From Salipaludibacillus sp. CUR1 (GTDB lineage: Bacteria; Bacillota; Bacilli; Bacillales; Salisediminibacteriaceae): DNA of 64,000 nucleotides. The position numbers and the translations under genes are program-made. The stretch covers positions 62,001-126,000 of the forward strand of contig NZ_JAIWPE010000016.1 of assembly GCF_021028955.1 (NCBI RefSeq), given 5' to 3'. Position 1 is the first letter of the stretch; every line of letters starts with the position of its first letter. Positions 56,237-64,000 of the stretch are shown here, piece by piece. The notes below the pieces were generated by a model. The model made no database searches and had not been told where the DNA came from. It worked only from the letters and a program-made list of their open reading frames with translations.

Positions 56237-56326
56237 ATACTTGTAACAGAAAAATTCATAAGATATCGTCGGATTTACTCAAGGTGGCTATTCTTTTGTC
56301 TCAGTCTCCTGACTTCCGCCGTTCCA

Positions 56327-57763
56327 TCAGCTAAGTTTAAAGCAAACAACCTTAGGCTCCGTCATTTCATTAATGGCATGGCGGACCCCTTCTCTTCCAA
56401 GCCCTGACCCTTTTACTCCTCCGAAAGGCATTTCATCAATGCGGTAATCACTGCTGTCATTAACCATAACCCCGCCTGCATGAAGATGGTGTACAGCGTA
56501 AAACGCGTTATCTATATTTATAGTGAAAATACCAGCCTGAAGCCCATAGTTTACTTCATTGGATCGTTTGACTGCTTCTTGTAAATCTTTAACTGCTTCA
56601 ATTAGCACGACAGGACCAAAAACCTCTTCTTTATAGATTTTAGAGTCGCTGGAAACATTGGTTAGAACAGTAGGTTCATAGAAGGCGCCATTCCTTATTC
56701 CTCCTGTTTCAATAACAGCCCCTTCATAGACCGCTTCCTGAACCCAGTCTTCCACCCTTCTCGCCTCTTTTTCATTAATCATAGGCCCTATATCGGTCCA
56801 CTCAGACATTTTATCCCCGGTTTGCAATTCTTTCGTCCGTTCCGTAAATGAAGATACAAACTCATGATAAACCGGTGTTTCTACTAAAATCCTCTGGACT
56901 CCTATACAATTCTGTCCGGCTGCTGAAAAGGCGCCTGAGACAGAATTGGCCACCGCCTCAGCCATGCAGGCATCTTTTAATACAATAACAGGGGAATTGG
57001 AACCTAATTCCATTCCCACCTTCTTCAGCCCTGCCTGGTGGGCGATCTTTTTGCCTGCGTCAAGTCCCCCGGTAAACGAAATCATCTTAACAGCAGGGTG
57101 AGTCACCAAAGGTTCGCCAATATCTTTACCCGCTCCGGGAACTACTGATAAGAACCCTTTTGGAACACCTGCGAAATCAAATGCCTGAGCTAACAGAAGA
57201 GCACTTAACGGAGTAGCGGAAGCAGGCTTCACGACGACCGGATTACCCGCAGCAAGGGCCGGACCGACTTTATGGGCAACCAGGTTCAGAGGATCATTAA
57301 ACGGTGTAATTGCTCCAATTACTCCAATCGGAAATCGGTAGTGGTAGCCCGTTCTGTTTTCACTGCCTTCCCTCTGATCAAAATTAATTGTTTCGCCACG
57401 GATTCTTCTTACTTCCTCTGCGCTGATCCGGATAGTCTGCACAGCTCTTTTTACTTCTCCTCTGGCTTCATTGATCGTTTTACTTCCTTCCAAAGCAATG
57501 GTTTTCGCATAAGTTTCATGATTCCCCTCAATATAATCGGCTGCTCCATTCAAAACCTTTATCCGTTCATGGGCTGGCCATGAAGAGAGATGCTGGAAAA
57601 CATCCTGTGCTGTTTCGATTGCTGTCAGCATATCTTTACTGCTGGCTAATGGAACTTTAGCAATCACCTGGCTATTCTGCGGATTTTTCACATTAAAGGT
57701 GTCTTTTCCGCTCACCCATTCTCCGGCAATGAACATTTTTTCAGTACGAACTTTCGTCTGCAT
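56327..57763 (-). CDS. Aldehyde dehydrogenase family protein
   Basis: A 478-residue NAD(P)-dependent aldehyde dehydrogenase. GAITPFNDPLNLVAHK is the cofactor-site segment, MELGSNSP has the general base Glu, GQNCIG the catalytic Cys and EVFGPV the late conserved motif. It would oxidise an aldehyde to an acid. As the last gene of the ectoine-type cluster, it may act on aspartate semialdehyde, as DoeC does; it could also act on another semialdehyde. 30 bases lie between it and the homoserine dehydrogenase gene. Confidence 0.88.
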   Translation of the reverse strand: MQTKVRTEKMFIAGEWVSGKDTFNVKNPQNSQVIAKVPLASSKDMLTAIETAQDVFQHLSSWPAHERIKVLNGAADYIEGNHETYAKTIALEGSKTINEARGEVKRAVQTIRISAEEVRRIRGETINFDQREGSENRTGYHYRFPIGVIGAITPFNDPLNLVAHKVGPALAAGNPVVVKPASATPLSALLLAQAFDFAGVPKGFLSVVPGAGKDIGEPLVTHPAVKMISFTGGLDAGKKIAHQAGLKKVGMELGSNSPVIVLKDACMAEAVANSVSGAFSAAGQNCIGVQRILVETPVYHEFVSSFTERTKELQTGDKMSEWTDIGPMINEKEARRVEDWVQEAVYEGAVIETGGIRNGAFYEPTVLTNVSSDSKIYKEEVFGPVVLIEAVKDLQEAVKRSNEVNYGLQAGIFTINIDNAFYAVHHLHAGGVMVNDSSDYRIDEMPFGGVKGSGLGREGVRHAINEMTEPKVVCFKLS

Positions 57764-57793
57764 TCCCGACGCACCACCTTTCTTCCGTTTAAT

Positions 57794-58828
57794 TTAATGA
57801 CTGCCTTTCTGGGAATGAACCAGGTCAATCAGCAGAGAATAGCCGGTTTCAACCCGGCCCGCTCCTGCCCCGGTCAGCATAATCGGACCAGCCAGATCGC
57901 AGTCATACGTAATAGCATTTGTCGCTCCCCCTACGGTAGCCAGCGGATCATCATGGTTGAGGAGTTCAGGCTTTACGGAGGCCTCTATGCCATCTTCTGT
58001 CCGTTTGATTTTAGCGACAAGCCTCCAATGCCGGTTGTTATCCAACGCTTCCTGCAGCCTATCTCTCGTCAACTTTGTAATTCCTTCGCACGGGACATCA
58101 TCTGCTGTCAGCGATGCCCCCATTACGACATTTGCCAGAATGACTGCTTTATATCTGGCATCAAATCCTTCCACGTCACTAGTAGGATCTGCTTCTGCAT
58201 ACCCTTTTTCCTGAGCGGCTTTTAAAGCTTCCTCATAACTTAATCCTTTCTCCATTTCAGTCAGCATAAAATTTGTCGTCCCATTTAATATACCTTTTAT
58301 TTCTTTAATTTCGTTCCCAGCCAAGGTAGTAAACGGCAGCCTGAGCGCGGGGGTCCCGCTCATTACTGTTCCTTCAAATCCCCAGAAGACGCCGTTCTTT
58401 TCAGCCAGTTTACTTAATTCTTTGTAGGCAATTGCCACTGGTCCTTTATTTGTTGTCACGACACTTTTTTTACTTTCAAAAGCGGCTCTGCAATGATCAA
58501 TTGCTGGCTGGCCCGTCTTCACATCTGTATAGGTGACTTCTATAATGACATCGGCGTTCGATTCTCTTATTGTTTGAAAATTATCCCATCCTTTTATTGT
58601 GGATGAACGCCCCGGATAATTCTCTAAATGGTTATGGGAGGACACGGTTTCCAGCAGTGTTTCTTCATCCAGTCCGTCAGGATCATAGACCGAACCCTTC
58701 ATCATATCTGCCACAGCTACAATGACAGGAGACAGACCAAGTTCTTTACTCAGCTTTTCTTTTCTTTCTTTTATAATTTTCACGAGCGCCTGGCCCACCC
58801 CGCCAAACCCTATAAACGCGATTTTCAT
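57794..58828 (-). CDS. Homoserine dehydrogenase, short form without ACT domain
   Basis: About 344 residues from ATG 58828 (AGGAGG upstream; a GTG at 58840 lies in that box). The Rossmann motif FIGFGGVGQALV is at residues 5-16, TTNKGPVA in the middle, and ILNGTTNFML with GYAEADPTSDVEGFDA in the catalytic domain. It interconverts aspartate semialdehyde and homoserine. It lacks the C-terminal ACT domain of the biosynthetic Hom of bacilli, so it is likely a catabolic or salvage paralogue. Flanked by a CGS-type PLP enzyme and an aldehyde dehydrogenase. Confidence 0.87.
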   Translation of the reverse strand: MKIAFIGFGGVGQALVKIIKERKEKLSKELGLSPVIVAVADMMKGSVYDPDGLDEETLLETVSSHNHLENYPGRSSTIKGWDNFQTIRESNADVIIEVTYTDVKTGQPAIDHCRAAFESKKSVVTTNKGPVAIAYKELSKLAEKNGVFWGFEGTVMSGTPALRLPFTTLAGNEIKEIKGILNGTTNFMLTEMEKGLSYEEALKAAQEKGYAEADPTSDVEGFDARYKAVILANVVMGASLTADDVPCEGITKLTRDRLQEALDNNRHWRLVAKIKRTEDGIEASVKPELLNHDDPLATVGGATNAITYDCDLAGPIMLTGAGAGRVETGYSLLIDLVHSQKGSH

Positions 58829-58872
58829 AGCAGGTTTCACCTCCTGATTGGATCTCTGGTAAGAAACAGCAT

Positions 58873-60072
58873 TTATCCTTTAACAGATACGCTTTTGGGA
58901 AGCGATGCAAATGCCTGTTTTAAATCTTCTTTTAAGTCTTCAACATCTTCAATTCCTGCTGAATAACGGATCAATCCTTCAGCAATGCCTACAGCTGCCC
59001 GTTCTTCCGGAGTGCATTCCACATGGCTGGTCGTACGTGCCGGACCAACAATTGTTTCTACCGCTCCTAAATTTGCTGCACGATTAGCATATTTAAGTTT
59101 TGGCAGAAGATGCCGGACTGTCTCAATACCACCTTTAACAGAAAAGCTGAGCATGCCCCCAAATCCTCTCATCTGCTTCTGAGCAATCTCATGGCCCGGG
59201 TGTTCTGCCAAGCCTGGATAAAAGACAGAGTCGACCATTTCCAGTGATTTTAAGAAGGAGGCTATTTCCATTGCATTCTCATTTTGTTTATCAATCCTCA
59301 GCTTCAGCGTTTTCATCCCTCTTAACAACAGATACGCGGCCATTGGATCGAGGGTAGCCCCGTTTATTTCCCTGTAGTGGAAGACTTTCTCCACCAGTTC
59401 TGCAGGGCCGCACAAAGCTCCTCCCAAGGCGTCTGCGTGTCCTCCTAAAAATTTGGTCGCACTGTGAATAACCAGATCGACCCCAAGTTCAAGCGGGTTC
59501 TGATTAACCGGGGTAGCAAAAGTATTATCAATTATTACCAGAGCCCCCGCCGCTTTCCCTGCTTTCGCCATACGCTCAATGTCTGTAATCTTAACTGTCG
59601 GATTTGTAGGTGTTTCCAAATAAAGCACCTGGCACCCTTTGGCGACCTCTTTTTCGATTTCTTCATGATTTCCTGTTTCACATAAAACCACTTCAATCTG
59701 CTGTTTTGGGAGAAATTCCGTAAATATTTTATTTGTTCCTCCGTACGTATCTTTTATTGTCACAATTCTGTCGCCAGGGAAGAGAAATGTGCCTAACGTA
59801 TTGCTGATTGCAGCCATCCCGGTAGAGAAACTTGTTGCCGCCTCTGCTCCTTCAAGAATTCTTATTTTATCTTCAAAGGCCTGGACAGTCGGATTCGTAT
59901 TTCTGCCGTAAATATGCCCTTCTTTCTTTCCCGTTGCTACGTCATACCATTCGTCCATGTCCTTATAGCCGAATGATACACTGTGGACAACCGGTACTTG
60001 AGTTGCTCCGAATGCGAGATAGTCGCTTTCTCCTGCCCAAATGGATTTTGTAGAGATTCTAGGTTCTTTCAT
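58873..60072 (-). CDS. Cystathionine gamma-synthase family PLP enzyme
   Basis: A 399-residue enzyme of the Cys/Met-metabolism PLP family. Visible: YGRNTNPTVQAFE, SFSTGMAAI, ETPTNPTVKI, Schiff-base lysine in HSATKFLGGHADA and the late TTSHVECTPEER. Its reaction cannot be set from sequence: gamma-synthase, gamma-lyase or another gamma-elimination or replacement is possible. The start is ATG 60072 (GAGGAGG seven bases upstream); a longer open frame to 60162 is rejected. It sits between an ectoine-hydrolase-like gene and homoserine dehydrogenase, so its substrate is probably a C4 amino acid such as a diaminobutyrate derivative. No S-box is present, unlike metY. Confidence 0.82.
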   Translation of the reverse strand: MKEPRISTKSIWAGESDYLAFGATQVPVVHSVSFGYKDMDEWYDVATGKKEGHIYGRNTNPTVQAFEDKIRILEGAEAATSFSTGMAAISNTLGTFLFPGDRIVTIKDTYGGTNKIFTEFLPKQQIEVVLCETGNHEEIEKEVAKGCQVLYLETPTNPTVKITDIERMAKAGKAAGALVIIDNTFATPVNQNPLELGVDLVIHSATKFLGGHADALGGALCGPAELVEKVFHYREINGATLDPMAAYLLLRGMKTLKLRIDKQNENAMEIASFLKSLEMVDSVFYPGLAEHPGHEIAQKQMRGFGGMLSFSVKGGIETVRHLLPKLKYANRAANLGAVETIVGPARTTSHVECTPEERAAVGIAEGLIRYSAGIEDVEDLKEDLKQAFASLPKSVSVKG

Positions 60073-60168
60073 GTCCATTCCTCCTCTGAATAAATATTTA
60101 AAGGCAGCTGTAAACTGCCTTATTCCTTTCTTCAATCCTGGCTGCCAGGCTTTACTAATCACTTGTAT

Positions 60169-61377
60169 TTACGAAATTTCGCCTTCATGCTGATTAAATA
60201 TAAAGGGGTGCTTAATAATCAGGTCTCTTGGATAGTTTGTCAGCGTTTCTGATCCTTTCTCAGTTACCCTGAATGTTTCGCTGATTTCAATACCGTATTT
60301 ATCAAACCATAAAGCCGGAATAAGATGAAAAGTCATATTCGGCTGAAGCACTGTGTTATCACCGCGCCTCAAACTTGCCGTATGCTCGCCCCAGTCAGGC
60401 GGATACCCTAGACCTACGGAATATCCCAGTCGTGCTTCTTTTTCGAGGCCGTAGCGCCCGATACTCTTACGCCAGACTTCCTCTATTTCGCCGCAGGTCA
60501 CTCCTGGTTTAGCCTTCTCAAGCACGTGGTTAATTCCTTCTGCGACGACTGGGGCGAGTTTTTCAAGGTGAGGCGACGGAGCCCCAATGTTGACTGTTCT
60601 TGCCAGCGGCACGTGATAGCGCTGGTAACAGCCGGCCAGTTCTACAATAACTGAATCACCGTCTTCAAATTTTCTGTCACTCCACGTTAAATGAGGAATG
60701 CCTGTATTTTTTCCGGAAGGAAGCAGCGGGACGATAGAAGCGTACTCACCGCCAAATTCTTCTGTTCCTGAAATCATATAATAAGAAATTTTAGCCGCTG
60801 TCTCACTTTCTCTGACTCCGGCACGTATACTTTCAATTCCGTGGTGCATCGCCCTTTCTGCCAGTATTGCTGCCTTTTTCATGTACCCGATTTCCTGGTC
60901 TGATTTAATCAGCCTTACTTCATTGACAAGCAAGTCTCCATCTTTAAATACAGCATTAGGCAGACCTTTCTTTAGCCGTTCAAACGCCTTGGCTGAAAAA
61001 TAATAATGGTCCATTTCCACGCCGATATTTCTGTTCCCCTGGCCGATTTGCGTAAGAATTTCCGCCATGTAATCCATTGGATGAAATTTATCTGAATGGA
61101 CGTAGTAGTCCGGGTAGGCAATAACATTTTCATCGTATATCCACGTTTTCACTTTTGCCCCATTCGCGTCCTGATAACGTCCTAACCATATAGGCTGCGG
61201 TTCATCAATGACAATGGCCACCATCTGATGGACATAAAATGACCAGGCATCATAACCTGTTAAGTAATTCATATTAGCCGGATCAGTAACGAGAAGCACT
61301 TCAATGCCTCTTTCTTCCATTTTCTTTTTTGTTTTTTTCAGGCGATCTTGATATTCCAGAAAATCAAACGGCAGCAT
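60169..61377 (-). CDS. doeA: Ectoine hydrolase-like protein (EutD/DoeA, M24 family)
   Basis: A 402-residue creatinase/prolidase-fold protein from ATG 61377. VTDPANMNYLTGYDAWSFY and GYSVGLGYPPDWGEHTASLR are patterns I recall from EutD/DoeA ectoine hydrolases. The metal ligands of true M24 peptidases are gone: the second Asp of the usual D-x-T-R-T is Pro (HVPLARTV), the His of GHGIG is missing (GLGYPPD) and the Glu of TIEPG is Ile (HLIPALW). EutD works without metal, so this agrees with ectoine hydrolysis to N-acetyl-diaminobutyrate. A creatinase-like amidohydrolase for another small cyclic compound is the alternative. Confidence 0.8.
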   Translation of the reverse strand: MLPFDFLEYQDRLKKTKKKMEERGIEVLLVTDPANMNYLTGYDAWSFYVHQMVAIVIDEPQPIWLGRYQDANGAKVKTWIYDENVIAYPDYYVHSDKFHPMDYMAEILTQIGQGNRNIGVEMDHYYFSAKAFERLKKGLPNAVFKDGDLLVNEVRLIKSDQEIGYMKKAAILAERAMHHGIESIRAGVRESETAAKISYYMISGTEEFGGEYASIVPLLPSGKNTGIPHLTWSDRKFEDGDSVIVELAGCYQRYHVPLARTVNIGAPSPHLEKLAPVVAEGINHVLEKAKPGVTCGEIEEVWRKSIGRYGLEKEARLGYSVGLGYPPDWGEHTASLRRGDNTVLQPNMTFHLIPALWFDKYGIEISETFRVTEKGSETLTNYPRDLIIKHPFIFNQHEGEIS

Positions 61378-61508
61378 CTTTAACACCTCTCTTTTATTAA
61401 CAGAATTTTTAGATATTTCTTATTGTTAATGTATTAAAAAAAGGTGAGAGATGTAATGTGCAAAGTGTATGAAATATTTTTGACTTTTTTTATACACATT
61501 CGCATAGT

Positions 61509-61540
61509 GAAAAGCCCGATCATTCCAGGAATGAACGGGC
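61509..61540 (-). terminator. Intrinsic terminator after the pucR-type gene
   Basis: GCCCG-TCATTCC and GGAATGA-CGGGC form a long stem with one mismatch, followed on the minus strand by TTTTC. The regulator is therefore transcribed apart from the doeA-like operon downstream. Confidence 0.75.
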
Positions 61541-61552
61541 ACAGGGGGGACA

Positions 61553-63235
61553 TTATTCTATTTTTCTTAGAGTCCACAGCCTGATACTTAGCTCAAGTAA
61601 GAAAATGTCATCTGAATTAACGAGCGAGAGCTGTGTTAATGATTCGATATTTCTCAGGCGATAGAGAAGAGACTGCCGGTGCAGATTTAAGGCTCTGGCT
61701 GTCTGGCTGACATTTCCTTTATATTTGTTATATGTCATAAAGGTGTGGATGAGATCGGTCTGCCGTTTCCGGTCATAATCAATTAACGGCTGAATCGTAT
61801 CTTTCACAATTTTTCTAATGGCCTCTTCACCAGAGATAGCCATAAGCATTCTGTTTATTCGTGTATCTTTAAAAAACGTCCTTTCTCCAATTCCAGCCTG
61901 CTGTTTGCCTATTTCTAAAGCTGTTTTAGCTTCCTGATAACTTTCATAAAACCCGCCATTTGCATTCTTATGAGCAGCTATTCCCCACGTTAACTCGACT
62001 TCTGTCAACAGTTCGTTCAGCCTCCGTTCGATCGTATCCAGGAACTGGTTAGCCGTCTCGGTGTGTAAATGATGATCCGTTTCTAAATAAACTATAACTT
62101 CCCCTTCATCAAAAGTGGCCATTGTTTTTCGCCCGATTAATTTACCTGCATTTGTAATCTCTTTCTGGATATAGTAATTGAGGCTTTGTAAAGATGAGGT
62201 CGGGGGATTATCCCTTTTAAGCTTCGGCACTAAAGATGTTTCCTCTTTAAGTCTGATTTCACCGGCAATACAAATATACGTTAAACTTAAATCGTAGCCG
62301 AGCAGTTCAGCTTTAGAATTTAAATGCTGCTGGTCAGCATGCTGCTGTTTTGCAAGCTGTAATATAAAATTATCCTTCAGCCGGATTTCTGTCATTTCAA
62401 TGGCATTCTCTTTTAAAAAATAGAGAGCGCATGCGGTAAGCGCGTGTTCCAGCACATTCATAACAAACCATGTCAGACTTTCTTCTTTTTCAAGCTTAAA
62501 CCAAAGAAAACCTTGCTTCCTGTGGTTAGTCGCTATTAAAATCTGATACCACTTTTCCCCTCCTACCTCGTACTCTTCTATATGAGGGTACAATGGGTGT
62601 TCCATATAGGTAACATTTGAAGACTCTGCAGGCGCAGCCGTCTTTTTTTCATTGTTTTTGAATTTAAGGAGTGTGTTATTCTCCACATTTTTGGAAGCCC
62701 GGATGAGCCTCGTATAATCGGTAATAACGACAGGTATGCGAATATGTCTGTAAAGTGCTTCTGCTATCTCCTGAAGGCCCTTGTTCTGAAGGACATCATT
62801 AATCAGTTCCTGCCTGATTTCCTCTGTTCTTTGGCGTTCTGATTTTTTATCCTCGTTTATCTCTTCCAGAACCATTTGCATAATATCACCAAAACGGACT
62901 TCCCATGGGATATCTATAATAATAAAATCATGCTCCCCTGCTATTTTCAGAATTTCATCAGGGATGTCAAACACATATCTTCCGGTAGCAAACCCTAAAG
63001 CGGAGGCTCCTGATTGAATGACATCTTTCACAAATTGTTCAAGTAACTGAGGATCTCCGTGGCAACCAAGTCCTGTTGTTAATACAAATTCGTTTTCTCT
63101 TACGAAATTTTCAACAGGCATTTCAATAACTGAAATCCACTCAATCTGCTTCTTATCCAGCAAGTCACCGCCTGCTTTAACTTGTGCCGATTTTAAAATT
63201 GGCAACGCTACAATATCAGCTGCAGTCAGTCCCAT
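61553..63235 (-). CDS. PucR family transcriptional regulator
   Basis: A 560-residue regulator: N-terminal PucR domain (about residues 5-125), a central GGDEF-like/CdaR section (about 290-430) and a C-terminal HTH_30 domain (GNVSQTARALNLHRQSLLYRLRNIE, in two parts GNVSQTARALNL and HRQSLLYRLRNIE). Relatives sense amino acid or purine catabolites (PucR, PutR in B. subtilis). It lies between the doeA-like operon and a divergent NSS transporter gene, so it probably controls both. Inducer unknown; ectoine or a diaminobutyrate derivative is the obvious guess. Confidence 0.88.
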   Translation of the reverse strand: MGLTAADIVALPILKSAQVKAGGDLLDKKQIEWISVIEMPVENFVRENEFVLTTGLGCHGDPQLLEQFVKDVIQSGASALGFATGRYVFDIPDEILKIAGEHDFIIIDIPWEVRFGDIMQMVLEEINEDKKSERQRTEEIRQELINDVLQNKGLQEIAEALYRHIRIPVVITDYTRLIRASKNVENNTLLKFKNNEKKTAAPAESSNVTYMEHPLYPHIEEYEVGGEKWYQILIATNHRKQGFLWFKLEKEESLTWFVMNVLEHALTACALYFLKENAIEMTEIRLKDNFILQLAKQQHADQQHLNSKAELLGYDLSLTYICIAGEIRLKEETSLVPKLKRDNPPTSSLQSLNYYIQKEITNAGKLIGRKTMATFDEGEVIVYLETDHHLHTETANQFLDTIERRLNELLTEVELTWGIAAHKNANGGFYESYQEAKTALEIGKQQAGIGERTFFKDTRINRMLMAISGEEAIRKIVKDTIQPLIDYDRKRQTDLIHTFMTYNKYKGNVSQTARALNLHRQSLLYRLRNIESLTQLSLVNSDDIFLLELSIRLWTLRKIE

Positions 63236-63493
63236 TCACACACCCCCGTTTCCTTACACGATACCTTCTTAAAACATACACTTCCCCTTTATAATTTGAA
63301 TTTTCTGTTTATTGAATTTTCTCATGAAAGTCCATCTGTGACAATATTTAACTTTACTATTTCGAGATGGTAATAATTCACTTCTTACATTTCACCGAAA
63401 AATCAAAATTAACTGACACATATTATTAGTTTTATGATATAGTATGAAATGCAATTATTTTTACACTTCAACGTTTTAAAGGAGGAAATTGTT

Positions 63494-64000
63494 GTGAGTG
63501 ACTTTAACAATGGTCGGGAGCAATGGGGATCCAGGCTCGGATTTATTTTGGCAGCCATGGGATCAGCCGTTGGTCTGGGCAACATTTGGCGCTTCGCTTA
63601 TGTGACGGGTGAAAGCGGAGGAGCTGCATTTTTACTTATTTATATTTTATGTATTTTAGCTATTGGAATTCCTATTTTAATGGCAGAATTTACAATTGGA
63701 CGAAGAGCCCAAAGTGATGTGGTCGGCTCTTTCCAGGAAATTACCCCTGGTAAGCCTTGGGTTGTTGCAGGTTTTCTTGGCGTTGCCTCAGCATTTATTA
63801 TTCTGTCTTTTTATGGGGTTATAGCAGGGTGGTCCTTGCATTACTTCGTCCAGTATTTGAGCGGGGGACCTGCCATAGGTGCAGAAGGAGGATTCGCCGA
63901 CTATTTTGTCGCTTTTCATACAGGTACCTTTGAACCTCTGCTCTGGCAGTTTATTTTCATGGGGATGACTGTAGGAATCGTCTATGTAGGGGTGAAAAAA
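63494..64000 (+). CDS. Sodium-dependent transporter, NSS/SNF family, C-terminus cut by window edge
   Basis: The first 169 residues of a neurotransmitter:sodium symporter protein. REQWGSRLGFILAAMGSAVGLGNIWRF has the family start (RE-W-SR, GSAVGLGNIWRF), where helix 1 binds sodium and substrate. Members carry amino acids and related solutes. Start GTG 63494 behind AAAGGAGG. Divergent from the PucR-type gene; likely supplies the substrate of the catabolic cluster. The gap 63236-63493 holds the promoters; I could not place them with confidence. Confidence 0.88.
   Translation, partial: MSDFNNGREQWGSRLGFILAAMGSAVGLGNIWRFAYVTGESGGAAFLLIYILCILAIGIPILMAEFTIGRRAQSDVVGSFQEITPGKPWVVAGFLGVASAFIILSFYGVIAGWSLHYFVQYLSGGPAIGAEGGFADYFVAFHTGTFEPLLWQFIFMGMTVGIVYVGVKK

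Noticed and set aside
58873-60072. SAM-regulated methionine biosynthesis role for the CGS-family gene
   Set aside because: No S-box or T-box precedes it, unlike metY here, and it sits in a catabolic cluster.
60169-61377. Annotation as Xaa-Pro dipeptidase
   Set aside because: The metal ligands of M24 peptidases are replaced; patterns fit ectoine hydrolase better.

Overview
The window reads as chromosome of a low-to-moderate GC member of the Bacillaceae. Most proteins, the AGGAGG ribosome binding sites, the T-box and S-box leaders and much of the gene order match the Bacillus subtilis murJ(ytgP)-ytfP-leuS-yttB-ytqAB-ytpAB-ytoA-metK-pckA-ytlACD-ytkD neighbourhood. Many proteins are rich in Asp and Glu, and there is an ectoine-hydrolase-like gene, so a salt- or alkali-adapted, facultatively anaerobic bacillus is likely. 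That lifestyle is inferred; no rRNA or tRNA gene is present to place the organism.

Layout. Bases 1-22,100 are conserved housekeeping: a lipid II flippase (cut by the left edge), YjbQ, ProC, a YtfP flavoprotein, leuS under a Leu T-box, an MFS pump, threonine aldolase, the MnmL/MnmM tRNA-modification pair, YtpA/YtpB, a gamma-carbonic-anhydrase-like protein, metK under a SAM-I riboswitch, pckA, an SsuA/NMT1-type ABC importer and a NUDIX hydrolase. Bases 22,427-32,908 hold one minus-strand block for respiratory formate oxidation: fdhD, the catalytic subunit, iron-sulfur subunit, cytochrome b subunit, fdhE, mobA, moeA, a MoeA-PBP fusion and tatA. The catalytic subunit is read through an in-frame TGA at 31545-31547, followed by a near-ideal bacterial SECIS hairpin, so it is almost certainly a selenoprotein. 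A perfect Fnr-type palindrome lies upstream of the block.

Bases 33,000-46,300 carry a polysaccharide deacetylase, UspA, small envelope proteins, metY with an odd C-terminal extension under a second SAM-I riboswitch, YitT, a HAD phosphatase, the fruR-fruK-fruA operon with operator repeats, a CstR-like persulfide sensor with a DsrE-like protein and matching operators, and a DedA protein. Bases 46,264-47,162 are a gene-free block of degenerate dispersed repeats. Then follow a GH65 phosphorylase with a cre site, a PQQ-type sugar dehydrogenase lipoprotein, a membrane-anchored MurF homologue whose P-loop is destroyed, a Fic toxin-antitoxin pair, DegV and an EamA transporter.

The right end (56,327-64,000) is a catabolic cluster: an ectoine-hydrolase-like (EutD/DoeA) M24 protein, a cystathionine-gamma-synthase-family PLP enzyme, a homoserine dehydrogenase, an aldehyde dehydrogenase, a PucR-type regulator and a divergent NSS-type sodium symporter cut by the right edge. 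The usual DoeB and DoeD partners are absent. This cluster, the selenoprotein formate dehydrogenase block and the degenerate MurF homologue are the parts most worth a second look.
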